From contig CATQHX010000044.1 in assembly GCA_958296065.1 (NCBI GenBank), positions 62,001-126,000 of the forward strand: 64,000 bases of DNA, given 5' to 3'. This document shows, piece after piece, positions 37,767-45,901 of the stretch. Below the pieces are notes generated by a model that worked only from the letters and a program-made list of their open reading frames with translations, was not told the origin of the DNA and searched no databases. The stretch is from Vicinamibacterales bacterium (lineage in GTDB: Bacteria; Acidobacteriota; Vicinamibacteria; Vicinamibacterales; UBA8438). The stretch's first letter is position 1. Each line of letters begins with the position of its first letter. The position numbers and the translations under genes were made by a program.

Positions 37767-39104
37767 TCAGAAGAGTCCGGCAAGGGGCGCCGCGACCATC
37801 TTGACGGCCAGCGCGAGCACCGCGAGGACGACGACGACCGGTGCGGCGGGGCTGACGACGTTGAGGCGGCGGAACAGGTTGCACACGAACCCCACGCCGC
37901 GCTGCGCGGGCGTCCGTGGGCTCTTGCTGTACTCCATCGTCGCCTTGACCACGTAGAACACGGCCACGTTGAGCACGATCCCCAACGCCCGCCACGGGGC
38001 CCAGCCCCAGTGGTCGACGTAGTAGTTGCACTTGAGAAGGACCCGCGGCGGCCGGTCCGGCTCGTACGACCCGTTCACCCAGTGCAGCTCGTTGTGGAAG
38101 TCCAGCAGGCCGAACGTGTAGGTCCGCATGTTGGCCTGCGTGCCGCTGGTGTCGAAGACCACCTCCAAACGGTCGTCGGCCGACAGGTAAATGAGCGAGC
38201 GGACGACCGAGCCGCCCGGCAGGAAGCGCAGGTTGCCGTCGTAGTGGCGGTCGAACAGGCCCTGGTCGCCGCCGCGGTCGTAGTTGTAGCGGGAGACGTA
38301 GATCTCGTCGGTCATCGGCAGCGGGGTGAGCGCGCTGCCGGGGAACGCCGACCGGATCGGCCCTAGGACCTCGTCCGCGTAGCGCAGCTCGTCGATGCGC
38401 GGAAGGATCTCGCGCGGCAGCGTCTCAACGTAGCGGTGCATCGAGCATTCCCGATGCAGGTGCCGGCTGAAATGCCGTAGCGACCAATCCCGCACCGCGT
38501 CGACCGTCCGCCGCCGGTCCTCGTCGGAGAACCGGTCCACGATCGCGCGGAACGTCCGTGGCTCGACGTGCAGGTCGACGTGCTCGACGAACGCGGTCAG
38601 CACCGTCAGGGCGACGTGGCCCGCGATCAGCAGCGGGAACTGGTCCCCGAGGGCCGGGCACAGGATGGCCGCGCCGGCGAACTGCATGACGCTGCCGGCG
38701 TGCATCGGGTGCGCGATCGCGTTGTACGGGAACGTCGTGACCGCCGCCCGCGGCACCGCGCCGAGCTCCATTCCGTAGCAGGTGCGCGTCAGGCCGAGCG
38801 CCCGTACCGCCAGGGCGTGCAGCACGAGACCGCCGGCGAGCAGCGACAGCCCCGCGGCGGAGAGCCGCACGTCTCCCGACCAGACCGCCAGCACGGCGAG
38901 CAGCCCGAACGCCAGCGACCGGAGACCGACAGAGCGGACCGCGAACGACGCGGCATCCGTACGCCGGAAGACGAACGCCTGCAGGTTGACGCCGTGATAG
39001 GCGAAGCTCGGCAGGTAGACGAGCACGCCCAGGCCCTCGAACACGAACGCGAGCAGCAACAGGGCCGGCACCACGAAGAACGCGGTCTTGAGGAATCGGT
39101 TCAC
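37767..39104 (-). CDS. membrane protein: PEMT-like N-terminus, 2OG-oxygenase-like C-terminus
   Basis: A 445-residue protein from a GTG with GGGAG upstream. The first 190 residues are four or more membrane helices with a phospholipid-methyltransferase-like signature (LTRTCYGMELGAVPRAAVTT, then FPYNAIAHPMHAG). The soluble middle has an H-x-D pair (LFDRHYDGNLRFLPGGS) and a later His (LLDFHNELHWVNG) with spacing reminiscent of Fe(II)/2-oxoglutarate oxygenases. Two further hydrophobic helices end the protein. It converges on btaB with 1 base between stops. I infer a role in lipid head-group modification. The frame extends upstream to 40412 without homology. Confidence 0.6.
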   Translation of the reverse strand: MNRFLKTAFFVVPALLLLAFVFEGLGVLVYLPSFAYHGVNLQAFVFRRTDAASFAVRSVGLRSLAFGLLAVLAVWSGDVRLSAAGLSLLAGGLVLHALAVRALGLTRTCYGMELGAVPRAAVTTFPYNAIAHPMHAGSVMQFAGAAILCPALGDQFPLLIAGHVALTVLTAFVEHVDLHVEPRTFRAIVDRFSDEDRRRTVDAVRDWSLRHFSRHLHRECSMHRYVETLPREILPRIDELRYADEVLGPIRSAFPGSALTPLPMTDEIYVSRYNYDRGGDQGLFDRHYDGNLRFLPGGSVVRSLIYLSADDRLEVVFDTSGTQANMRTYTFGLLDFHNELHWVNGSYEPDRPPRVLLKCNYYVDHWGWAPWRALGIVLNVAVFYVVKATMEYSKSPRTPAQRGVGFVCNLFRRLNVVSPAAPVVVVLAVLALAVKMVAAPLAGLF

Positions 39105-39316
39105 GGTCGACTCCCGATGTCCGGGCGCACGGCTGCAGCACGGTGGCATGACAGCGTCGACGATACGGCGGCGTTGTGTCGGTACTGTCACCGAGCCGTA
39201 AAATTGACGGTCGTGGCGCTCTACGCCGGGGATCACCAGCGTTCCCGCGGCTGTTCGTGCAAGATCGGGGTACGCGGGTGGCCCGCAGGGAGCATCACGT
39301 TGGACGGAACGGGAGT

Positions 39317-39724
39317 TCACTGTGTCGACTGACGCTCCGCGTAGCTGAGCGCAGCGCGAGCGAGGAGGCCTGACCGGCTCTCGCCTTCGCGCGCGGCCAT
39401 CTTGTCGACGATGGCCAGCACGCGCTCCGGTACCGTGATGTTCACGCGTCTGGTCCGGCTCGAGAGCTTCGAGACGTCGACCTCGACAAGTGCCCAGATT
39501 CCATCCTTGTATTCGTCGCTGACCCGATGTGTCTCCACCGGGGCCCGCTCCGGGATCGGTTCCCCATCCATGAGAAGCCCCTCCAGATGGCAGGCGATCG
39601 CCTCGTGGCCGGACACGATCGCTTCCTCGATCGAGTCCCCGGCGGAGAAGCAGCCGGGCAGGTCCGGCACCGTGACTCCGTATCCGCTCGTCTCGTCCTT
39701 GTGAATGACCACCGGAAACCGCAT
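39317..39724 (-). CDS. hicB: HicB-family antitoxin
   Basis: A 135-residue HicB: the partial RNase-H-like fold (MRFPVVIHKDETSGYGVTVP, DLPGCFSAGDSIEEAIVSGHEA) followed by a C-terminal ribbon-helix-helix (NITVPERVLAIVDKMAAREG). Normally it neutralises HicA and represses the operon. The gene is intact, overlapping the hicA remnant stop (TGATG). Confidence 0.85.
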   Translation of the reverse strand: MRFPVVIHKDETSGYGVTVPDLPGCFSAGDSIEEAIVSGHEAIACHLEGLLMDGEPIPERAPVETHRVSDEYKDGIWALVEVDVSKLSSRTRRVNITVPERVLAIVDKMAAREGESRSGLLARAALSYAERQSTQ

Positions 39725-39815
39725 CAGCGCCCCTCCCATTTCCATCCGGCCCGCCGATAGATGTTGCGCAAGGTTCCGACGGGCAGGTCCTTGCCCAAGG
39801 TGGCTCCGGGTGCTT
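39724..39815 (-). pseudogene. hicA: hicA toxin, C-terminal fragment
   Basis: About 29 codons immediately upstream of hicB encode GATLGKDLPVGTLRNIYRRA, the end of a HicA mRNA interferase. The N-terminal part with the catalytic His is absent; the sequence beyond 39815 is unrelated. Confidence 0.7.
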
Positions 39816-39902
39816 CGAGGCTTCCCTGGAGGGCGGCAGTTGCAGGAAACGAAAGAGGGATCTACCGGATCTACCGGGTCCTGGCGGCGGGCGATTGTCG
39901 GC

Positions 39903-40314
39903 ATGTTGCTCCTGAGCATGCTGGCGATCGGGCCCGGCGGGTCGGCTGCAGCGCAGGACGGCAGTGCGGCACCGCAGGACCGCGGGGCGACTTCCGACGA
40001 CCGCGAGCAAGCCAACGAGCTGGACCGTCTCATGGAGCAGGTCCTCGCCCGGCGCGACGAGAACAGGCTCGCGCGACAGCAGTACGTGTTCGACGAGGTG
40101 GAACAGTTCACGGTGACGGGGTACGACGGCGAGGTGTACAACGCGTGGAGACCCCCCGCTACACCGGCGCCGTCTACCGGGCCTCCGGCTCGGTCCGCGT
40201 CGGCGCCACCCAAGGCCGTGGATGCTACGGCGCGAACAACCGCTACGACAAGCCCAGAAGGACATCTGGCTGCGGCCCCTCCGCAAGGACTGGAAGCGCA
40301 CCCTCAACCGATAG
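39903..40314 (+). pseudogene. decayed secreted protein gene with two frameshifts
   Basis: Begins with a signal-like peptide (MLLLSMLAIGPGGSAAAQD) and a charged helix (ELDRLMEQVLARRDENRLAR, then QQYVFDEVEQFTVTGYDGEV). Near 40145 the coding frame shifts (RYTGAVYRASGSVRVGATQG), and near 40252 it shifts again by one base to QKDIWLRPLRKDWKRTLNR with stop at 40312. I do not recognise the family by name. The three pieces read as one decayed gene or a join of two. Confidence 0.5.
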
Positions 40315-40488
40315 AAGCAAGCCAGATACCGGCTTGACCGAACGCTTACGACGGCGGGGACGGCGGAGTGAATTAACCGCCTCTTTCCTCCTGCGACATA
40401 TCTCCGACACATCGTTCGGTCACCCTTGTGCTCGGATGCAATCCGCTCCCGACGGGGTCTACGGCGGCACGGATGGAAGGGCGGTGCC

Positions 40489-41226
40489 GTGCCGCTGACG
40501 ATCAGCGTGGTCGTCTGCGCCTACAACGAAGAGCGGTTGTTGCCGGCGTGTCTGGCCACGCTGTCGCGCCAGTCACGACCTCCCGACGAAATCGTCGTCG
40601 TCAACAACGCGAGCACCGACGGCACACGGGCCATCGCGGCCTCGACGCCCGGGGTGAAAGTGGTCGACGAGCCGCGTAAGGGACTCGTCATCGCGCGCGA
40701 GACGGGACGGCGACACGCGCGTGGCGAGTTGCTCGCCTTTCTGGACGCCGACTGCCAGGCGCCGGACACCTGGCTGGAGAGGGTCGAAGCCGAGTTCGGA
40801 CGGCGGTCCCGGCCCGCGGCGGTGACCGGCTGCTATCGCTTTCACGACTGGGACTTCACCGGCCGCCTGCTGATTCGCCTCTACGACTACACCCTCGCCC
40901 CGGCGACGCACTTCCTGGCCCAACGCGTGCTGCGCATGGGGGCAGTGCTCTACGGCGGGAACTTCACCGTTCACCGGGATGCGCTCGAGGCGATCGGCGG
41001 CTTCGACACCACCATCGAGTTTCATGGCGAGGACTCGAACGTCGGGCGCCGGCTCGCGAAGGTCGGCACGGTCGTGTTGTCGCCGCGCTGCTTCATCTAC
41101 ACGTCGGCGCGCCGCTACAAGGCGATGGGCAGGATCCGCGTGCTGTGGCTGTACACAAGCAACTTCGTGGCCGAGATTTTCCGGCACCGTCCGCGGGACA
41201 TCACCCACGAAGACATCAGGAACTGA
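40489..41226 (+). CDS. family 2 glycosyltransferase
   Basis: A 245-residue GT-A glycosyltransferase from a GTG with GGAAGGG upstream. Features: TISVVVCAYNEERLLPACLA, nucleotide-site VVNNASTDGTR, the D-x-D motif in LLAFLDADCQAPD, and the acceptor segment GGFDTTIEFHGEDSNVGRR. No transmembrane helices, so it acts at the cytoplasmic membrane face. It lies 1 base before a PHP gene, presumably one operon. Sugar and acceptor unknown. Confidence 0.87.
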   Translation: MPLTISVVVCAYNEERLLPACLATLSRQSRPPDEIVVVNNASTDGTRAIAASTPGVKVVDEPRKGLVIARETGRRHARGELLAFLDADCQAPDTWLERVEAEFGRRSRPAAVTGCYRFHDWDFTGRLLIRLYDYTLAPATHFLAQRVLRMGAVLYGGNFTVHRDALEAIGGFDTTIEFHGEDSNVGRRLAKVGTVVLSPRCFIYTSARRYKAMGRIRVLWLYTSNFVAEIFRHRPRDITHEDIRN

Positions 41227-41227
41227 G

Positions 41228-42022
41228 ATGTCAGGCCAGAATTCGTATCTGCTCTGCGACTTCCACATGCACACGACCTGGAGCGACGGGGCGCTGTCCT
41301 TGCGCGAACTGGTCGACCTCTACGGACGGACCGGCGACTTCGACGTGATCGCCATCACGGATCACATCCTTCGCGAGAAGGACTGGCTGGGGCGCGCCGG
41401 ACGGCTGGCGACGCTGGGCCGGCGCTCGTTCTCGGTTACCGAGGAGACTTTCCCGGCCTATCTCGAAGCGATTCGCCAGGAGGCCGAGCGGGCTTGGCGG
41501 GAACACGGGTTGCTGGTGATCCCGGGCGCCGAGGTCACGAAGAACCACTCTCGGGCGCGCAAGAACGCGCACATCATCGCGCTCGGTATCGAGCGGTTCA
41601 TCAGCGCCGATCAGTCGCCGGAGGACGTGCTGCGGGAAATCCGGCGCCAGGGTGGGATCAGCGTCGCCTGCCATCCGCAGCCGCGGCCGCGGCGGCGCTT
41701 CGAGCTCGAGACGACCTACCTGTGGGAGCACCGGAACGACGTCGTCGACCTGGTGGACGTCTGGGAGGCGGCCAACCGCGACGACCTGTTCGCGGTGACC
41801 AGCCTCAAGCACTATCCCTACATCGCGAGCAGCGACTTCCACAAGCCGAAGCACCTGCACTCGTGGAAGACGCTGGTCCGTGCCGAGAAGAACTGGGAAT
41901 CCATCAAGGAAGCGCTGCGGAGCAACGTGGACATCGCGATTACCCTCTACCGGAACGGGGCGTGGAACAAGAAGGGCAAGAAAACCGCGCCCGTGCCGGT
42001 CCTCGCACCCGCGACCACCTGA
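41228..42022 (+). CDS. PHP-domain phosphoesterase
   Basis: A 264-residue PHP hydrolase with a complete metal site: LLCDFHMHTTWSDGALSLRE (H-x-H), VIAITDHI, IPGAEVTKNH, SVACHPQP and ASSDFHKPKH. It probably hydrolyses a phosphate ester. It directly follows the GT2 gene. A second, truncated PHP gene at 35931-36755 was paired with a different glycosyltransferase, so the PHP-GT link recurs here. Confidence 0.85.
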   Translation: MSGQNSYLLCDFHMHTTWSDGALSLRELVDLYGRTGDFDVIAITDHILREKDWLGRAGRLATLGRRSFSVTEETFPAYLEAIRQEAERAWREHGLLVIPGAEVTKNHSRARKNAHIIALGIERFISADQSPEDVLREIRRQGGISVACHPQPRPRRRFELETTYLWEHRNDVVDLVDVWEAANRDDLFAVTSLKHYPYIASSDFHKPKHLHSWKTLVRAEKNWESIKEALRSNVDIAITLYRNGAWNKKGKKTAPVPVLAPATT

Positions 42023-42184
42023 CCGGCGTCAGTGGAAGTACCCACGCAAGTCCTCATTTCCCTGTCGCGCACCCCCCCCCCGAATGGTCCGAGTGTCGCC
42101 GCAACCTGGCGCAGCGCGGTATTCTCTCGGATTGGTTGCGTTTACGGTGATCGGCGGCGTGTATCCGCCGGTGGAGGAGTAGAG

Positions 42185-43249
42185 ATGCGGTCCCTGTCCG
42201 TCACGCTCGCCTGTGTCGTCGCAAATGCCTGCCTGGCTGCAACGCCTGCTGATGCCCAGACCGAGGAGCCCGAGCCGGCGCCTCGCACGGCCTGGGGCCA
42301 GCCGGATCTGGGAGGCGTCTGGGAGTACAAGACGCGCACCCCGTTGGAGCGTCCGGAACGGTTCGGCGGCCGGGAGTTCCTGACCCGGGAAGAGGCAGCG
42401 GAGATCGAGGAGAACGAACGCGCCCGGATCCGGGCGATGGAGGAGCGCCCGGCGCAGCGCACGGTCGCCATTCCGACCGCGGGTGGGCGTCCCGGCCGCT
42501 GGCTCGACTCGCCGGATCATCCGAGCCTGCAGGGGCAGACCGGCTCCTACAACATCTTCTGGTTCGACTGGGGGACGACCGCGGTCAGCACCCGGCGCAC
42601 GTCGCTCATCGTCGATCCGCCGGACGGCCGGCTGCCCGCGCTGACCGAGGCGGGGCGGGAGCGGGTGCGGACCATGGGATCCCGCTCCTCGTTCAGCGAC
42701 ACCGTCGGTACGGCGGCGTCGTACCTAGACTTCAGCAACTCCGACCGCTGTCTGATGAGCGGCAACGCGGGACCGCCGATGCTGCCGGGCGTCTACAACA
42801 ACAACATGCAGTTGTTCCAGACGCCGGACCACGTCGCGATCATGAACGAGATGATGCACACCGTCCGGGTCATTCCGCTCGACGGACGGCCCGCGCCGGC
42901 CGTCGGCATCCGCCAGTACGTCGGCGAGGGGCGCGGCTACTGGGACGGCGACACGCTGGTGGTCGAGACGGTGAACTTCAACGACGACCGGACGCACACC
43001 ACGTGGCGGAACACCAGCCGCAACCGGACGCTGGTGGAGCGCTTCACCCGGGTCGACGCCGATACGCTCCTCTACGAGTTCACGGTGACGGATCCGGACA
43101 CCTGGAAGCGGCCCTGGTCGGTCGAGCTGCCGATGCAACGGAGCGAGCTGCCGATCTACGAGTTCGCCTGCCACGAGGGCAACTACGGCCTGGAGAACAT
43201 CCTGGCCGGGAATCGCAGGGCGGAGGCCGAGGCGGCGGGACGTCGATGA
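42185..43249 (+). CDS. secreted protein of an acidobacterial paralogous family (copy 1)
   Basis: A 354-residue exported protein with signal peptide (residues 1-25), then RTAWGQPDLGGVWEYKTRTP, RTSLIVDPPDGRLPALT, DRCLMSG, LPGVYNNNMQLFQTPDHVAI, GYWDGDTLVVETVNF and a final ELPIYEFACHEGNYGLENIL. The same motif order occurs in 44829-45887 and 45902-46903. I know the family as abundant, uncharacterised secreted proteins. Shine-Dalgarno GGAGGAG is strong. Its stop overlaps the aminotransferase start. Confidence 0.75.
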   Translation: MRSLSVTLACVVANACLAATPADAQTEEPEPAPRTAWGQPDLGGVWEYKTRTPLERPERFGGREFLTREEAAEIEENERARIRAMEERPAQRTVAIPTAGGRPGRWLDSPDHPSLQGQTGSYNIFWFDWGTTAVSTRRTSLIVDPPDGRLPALTEAGRERVRTMGSRSSFSDTVGTAASYLDFSNSDRCLMSGNAGPPMLPGVYNNNMQLFQTPDHVAIMNEMMHTVRVIPLDGRPAPAVGIRQYVGEGRGYWDGDTLVVETVNFNDDRTHTTWRNTSRNRTLVERFTRVDADTLLYEFTVTDPDTWKRPWSVELPMQRSELPIYEFACHEGNYGLENILAGNRRAEAEAAGRR

Positions 43250-44451
43250 CCATCGCCGCGCGACGCATGAGCCGCATCAAGGCCTCGCCGGCGGCCGTCA
43301 TCTCGGCGAAAGCCATGGAGATGGCGCGGGCTGGCCGCGACGTCATCGCCCTCTCGGCGGGAGAGCCGGACTTCGACACGCCGGACCACGTCAAGGCGGC
43401 GGCGGTGCGCGCCATCGGGGAAGGGAAGACGAAGTACCCGCCGCTGACCGGGATCCCGGAGCTCCGGGAGGCGATCTGCCGCAAGCTGGAGCGGGAGAAC
43501 GGATTGCGCTACACGCCCGATCAGGTTCTCGTCTGCAACGGCGGCAAGCAGGTCATCTACAACGCGCTGACCGCGACGCTCGACCCGGACCAGGAGGTCG
43601 TCATTCCCGCGCCGTTCTGGGTGAGCTATCCGGACATGGTGCTCCTCGCGGGCGCGAATCCGGTGGTGGTCGCCACCGGGCCGGCGAACGGGTTCCGTTT
43701 GGGCGCGGCGCAACTCGAGGAAGCTGTCACCGCGAAGACGAAGTGGCTGATTCTGAACAACCCCTGCAACCCGTCGGGCGCGGTCTATTCGGCCCGGGAC
43801 CTCGAGGCGCTCGCCGAGGTGGTGCGGAGGCATCCGCACGTGTGGGTGCTTGCGGATGACATCTACGAGCACATCATCTACGACGGAGAGCCGTTCTCGA
43901 CGCTGGCGCAGGTCGCGCCCGATCTGCACGAACGCACGCTGACGATGAACGGCCTCTCGAAGGCCTACTGCATGACCGGCTGGCGCATCGGCTACGGGGC
44001 GGGGCCGCAGGAGCTGATCGCCGCGATGGCGAAGATCCAGTCGCAGACCACCAGCGGGGCGTCGAGCATCAGCCAGTGGGCCGGGGTGGAAGCGCTCGAC
44101 GGTGACCAGGCGTTCATTCAGGACAACGTGGCGGTGTTCCGGGAGCGGCGCGACCTGGGCGCCTCGATGCTGAACCAGGCGGACGGACTCTCGTGCCGAA
44201 CACCGCAGGGCGCGTTCTATCTCTACGTCGACTGCCGGGGGGCCATCGGCAAGCGCACGCCGAGGGGCGAGACCGTCGAGACGGACGCCGACTTCGCGAA
44301 GTATCTCCTCGATGCCGAGGAGGTCGCGGTGGTGCACGGCGAGGCGTTCGGCCTCTCGCCGTACTTCCGCGTTTCGTATGCGCTCGACACGGATCGGTTA
44401 CGGGAAGCCTGCGCGCGGATCCAGCGCGCCTGTGCGGCCCTCTCCGGCTGA
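43246..44451 (+). CDS. class I aspartate/aromatic aminotransferase
   Basis: A 401-residue PLP-dependent aminotransferase. The aspartate aminotransferase Ib signature runs through ALSAGEPDFDTPDHVK, CNGGKQVIYNAL, NNPCNPSGAVYS, LADDIYEHIIYD and the Lys motif TMNGLSKAYCMTGWRIGYG (Lys near 239). It transfers amino groups between aspartate or similar donors and 2-oxoglutarate in the cytoplasm. Its ATG overlaps the previous stop (ATGA). A clipped vapC abuts its 3-prime end. Confidence 0.92.
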   Translation: MTIAARRMSRIKASPAAVISAKAMEMARAGRDVIALSAGEPDFDTPDHVKAAAVRAIGEGKTKYPPLTGIPELREAICRKLERENGLRYTPDQVLVCNGGKQVIYNALTATLDPDQEVVIPAPFWVSYPDMVLLAGANPVVVATGPANGFRLGAAQLEEAVTAKTKWLILNNPCNPSGAVYSARDLEALAEVVRRHPHVWVLADDIYEHIIYDGEPFSTLAQVAPDLHERTLTMNGLSKAYCMTGWRIGYGAGPQELIAAMAKIQSQTTSGASSISQWAGVEALDGDQAFIQDNVAVFRERRDLGASMLNQADGLSCRTPQGAFYLYVDCRGAIGKRTPRGETVETDADFAKYLLDAEEVAVVHGEAFGLSPYFRVSYALDTDRLREACARIQRACAALSG

Positions 44452-44479
44452 CCGGCGGCTGGTGCAGGTTTCGTCGCTC

Positions 44480-44576
44480 GATGGGCTTCCCGCAGGCGGC
44501 CGGGTTCGGGAGTGTCGCCCGGTGAGTCTCGCCGGAACGCGAGAGACCAGACGCTGGTGTCGACGAAGAAGCTCAT
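44480..44576 (-). pseudogene. vapC: VapC (PIN) toxin, N-terminal fragment
   Basis: The ATG overlaps the vapB stop. It reads SFFVDTSVWSLAFRRDSPGD, the start of a PIN-domain ribonuclease with the first active-site Asp, then loses homology after about 30 codons and runs antisense into the aminotransferase gene. The remaining acidic active-site residues are missing. Confidence 0.75.
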
Positions 44577-44773
44577 TCGCGTGAGCGCTCTGCCTGGTAG
44601 TCGAACGCCGGATCCCAATCGAGCGAGTCGAACAGCTCGAGCAGGCGGCGTTGTTCCCGCCGCGCGATGAACTCCTGCAGCGCCAGGGTCACGGCCGCGG
44701 TCTTGGTTCTCTTTCCACTGAGCTCGAGGGCGCGCTCCAGCAGGTCCGGGCTGATCGCCAGATTCGTCGCCAT
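44573..44773 (-). CDS. vapB: VapB-type antitoxin
   Basis: A 66-residue antitoxin: ATNLAISPDLLERALELSGK, RTKTAAVTLALQEFIARREQ and a short toxin-binding tail (LFDSLDWDPAFDY). It looks intact. I used the second ATG as start, which fits the family length. Its toxin partner is truncated. Confidence 0.8.
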   Translation of the reverse strand: MATNLAISPDLLERALELSGKRTKTAAVTLALQEFIARREQRRLLELFDSLDWDPAFDYQAERSRE

Positions 44774-44828
44774 GTGCAGAGTGTCGCACGATGGGTTGCA
44801 CAATGCCCGAAGGGCGGGTGAAGATGCT

Positions 44829-45887
44829 CTACCGCCCCGCGCGCCGCGCCTCCTCGGCGCGCGAGCCGGCGAGGATGTTCGTCAGCCCGTAGTTGCCCTC
44901 GTGGCAGGCGTACTCGAACATCGGCTGGTCGCTGCGGGCCCACGGCGACGAGCCGGTCCACGGGCGGGTCCAGACGTTCGGATCGTCGACTGTGAACTGG
45001 TAGTCGAGCGTCCCCGGTCCCACGCGGGTGAACCGCTCGACGACCCGCAGGGCCGGACTGAGATCCCAGTTGATGCCGCCTTGCGGTCCCGGGCCGGACG
45101 AGAACAGGTAGGCCCGATGGCCGAAGTTGGCCGTCTCGACGACCAGCGTGTCGCCCTCCCAGTGCCCGCGCGAGTGGCCGCCGAACTGGCTGATGCCCTC
45201 GTCGATCGCGGGACGGCCGTCGAGGTGGATGAAGCGCACGTCGTGGATGTGCTCCTGCACGATGGCGATGACGTCGGCCGTCTGCACGATGTGGTAGTTG
45301 TTGTTGTAGGCGGTGGGCAGCGACGGGACGCCGCGGTACCAGATGCACCGGTCGCCGTAGTCGAACTGCTCGTGAGAGTCGGCCGGCACGAGACCCTCCC
45401 GGATGGCCTTCAAGCGCTGCCGCTCCGGCGAGGTGACATGCGCTTCGTGCTCGGGCGTGAGCGCGGGCAGGCGCCCGTTCGGCGGGTCGATGACGAGCGA
45501 CGTGCGCCGCGTCGGGACGACGGTGGTCCCGCGATCCAGCCAGAAGGCGTTGTAGCCGCCGACGTTGCCGCCCACCGGCAGCGGCTCGCTGCGCACGACG
45601 CTGGGCGCGTTGGCGCGGGCGTTGGCGTCGACGACGCGCTGCTCGATGGCCGCCGCTTCCTCCGCGGTCAGAAACGCCTTGTCGGCGAGCGCCTCGGGAC
45701 GTTGGAGCGGGGTCACGGTGGAGCTGTTCCAGACGCCGCCGATGGCGGGGTCGCCCCAGGCGGTCCGCGGCGCGGTCCAGTCCTCCGGCGACGCGGGCTG
45801 GGACCATCCCGCCGCCGGGGCCAGGACGACGCTCGCGGCCAACACCAACGCACCGAGCCCGACGTGTACACGAGAAAGACGACTCAT
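44829..45887 (-). CDS. secreted protein of the same acidobacterial family (copy 2)
   Basis: A 352-residue exported protein with signal peptide, then RTAWGDPAIGGVWNSSTVTP, RTSLVIDPPNGRLPALT, SLPTAYNNNYHIVQTADVIA, GHWEGDTLVVETANF and FEYACHEGNYGLTNILAG. The start at 45887 is preceded by AAGGAG. It follows copy 3 by 14 bases, so copies 2 and 3 form an operon. Function unknown. Confidence 0.75.
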   Translation of the reverse strand: MSRLSRVHVGLGALVLAASVVLAPAAGWSQPASPEDWTAPRTAWGDPAIGGVWNSSTVTPLQRPEALADKAFLTAEEAAAIEQRVVDANARANAPSVVRSEPLPVGGNVGGYNAFWLDRGTTVVPTRRTSLVIDPPNGRLPALTPEHEAHVTSPERQRLKAIREGLVPADSHEQFDYGDRCIWYRGVPSLPTAYNNNYHIVQTADVIAIVQEHIHDVRFIHLDGRPAIDEGISQFGGHSRGHWEGDTLVVETANFGHRAYLFSSGPGPQGGINWDLSPALRVVERFTRVGPGTLDYQFTVDDPNVWTRPWTGSSPWARSDQPMFEYACHEGNYGLTNILAGSRAEEARRAGR

Positions 45888-45901
45888 CGCTGACTCCTTC
45901 A

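Noticed and set aside
39105..40412. N-terminal extension of the PEMT-like membrane protein
   Set aside because: The extension overlaps hicB and pseudogene DNA in another frame, and a GTG with Shine-Dalgarno at 39104 directly precedes the first membrane helix.
42072..42081. Run of ten C residues upstream of secreted-protein copy 1 as a phase-variable tract
   Set aside because: It lies over 100 bases from the start codon with no clear promoter around it; no evidence of length variation can be seen in one sequence.
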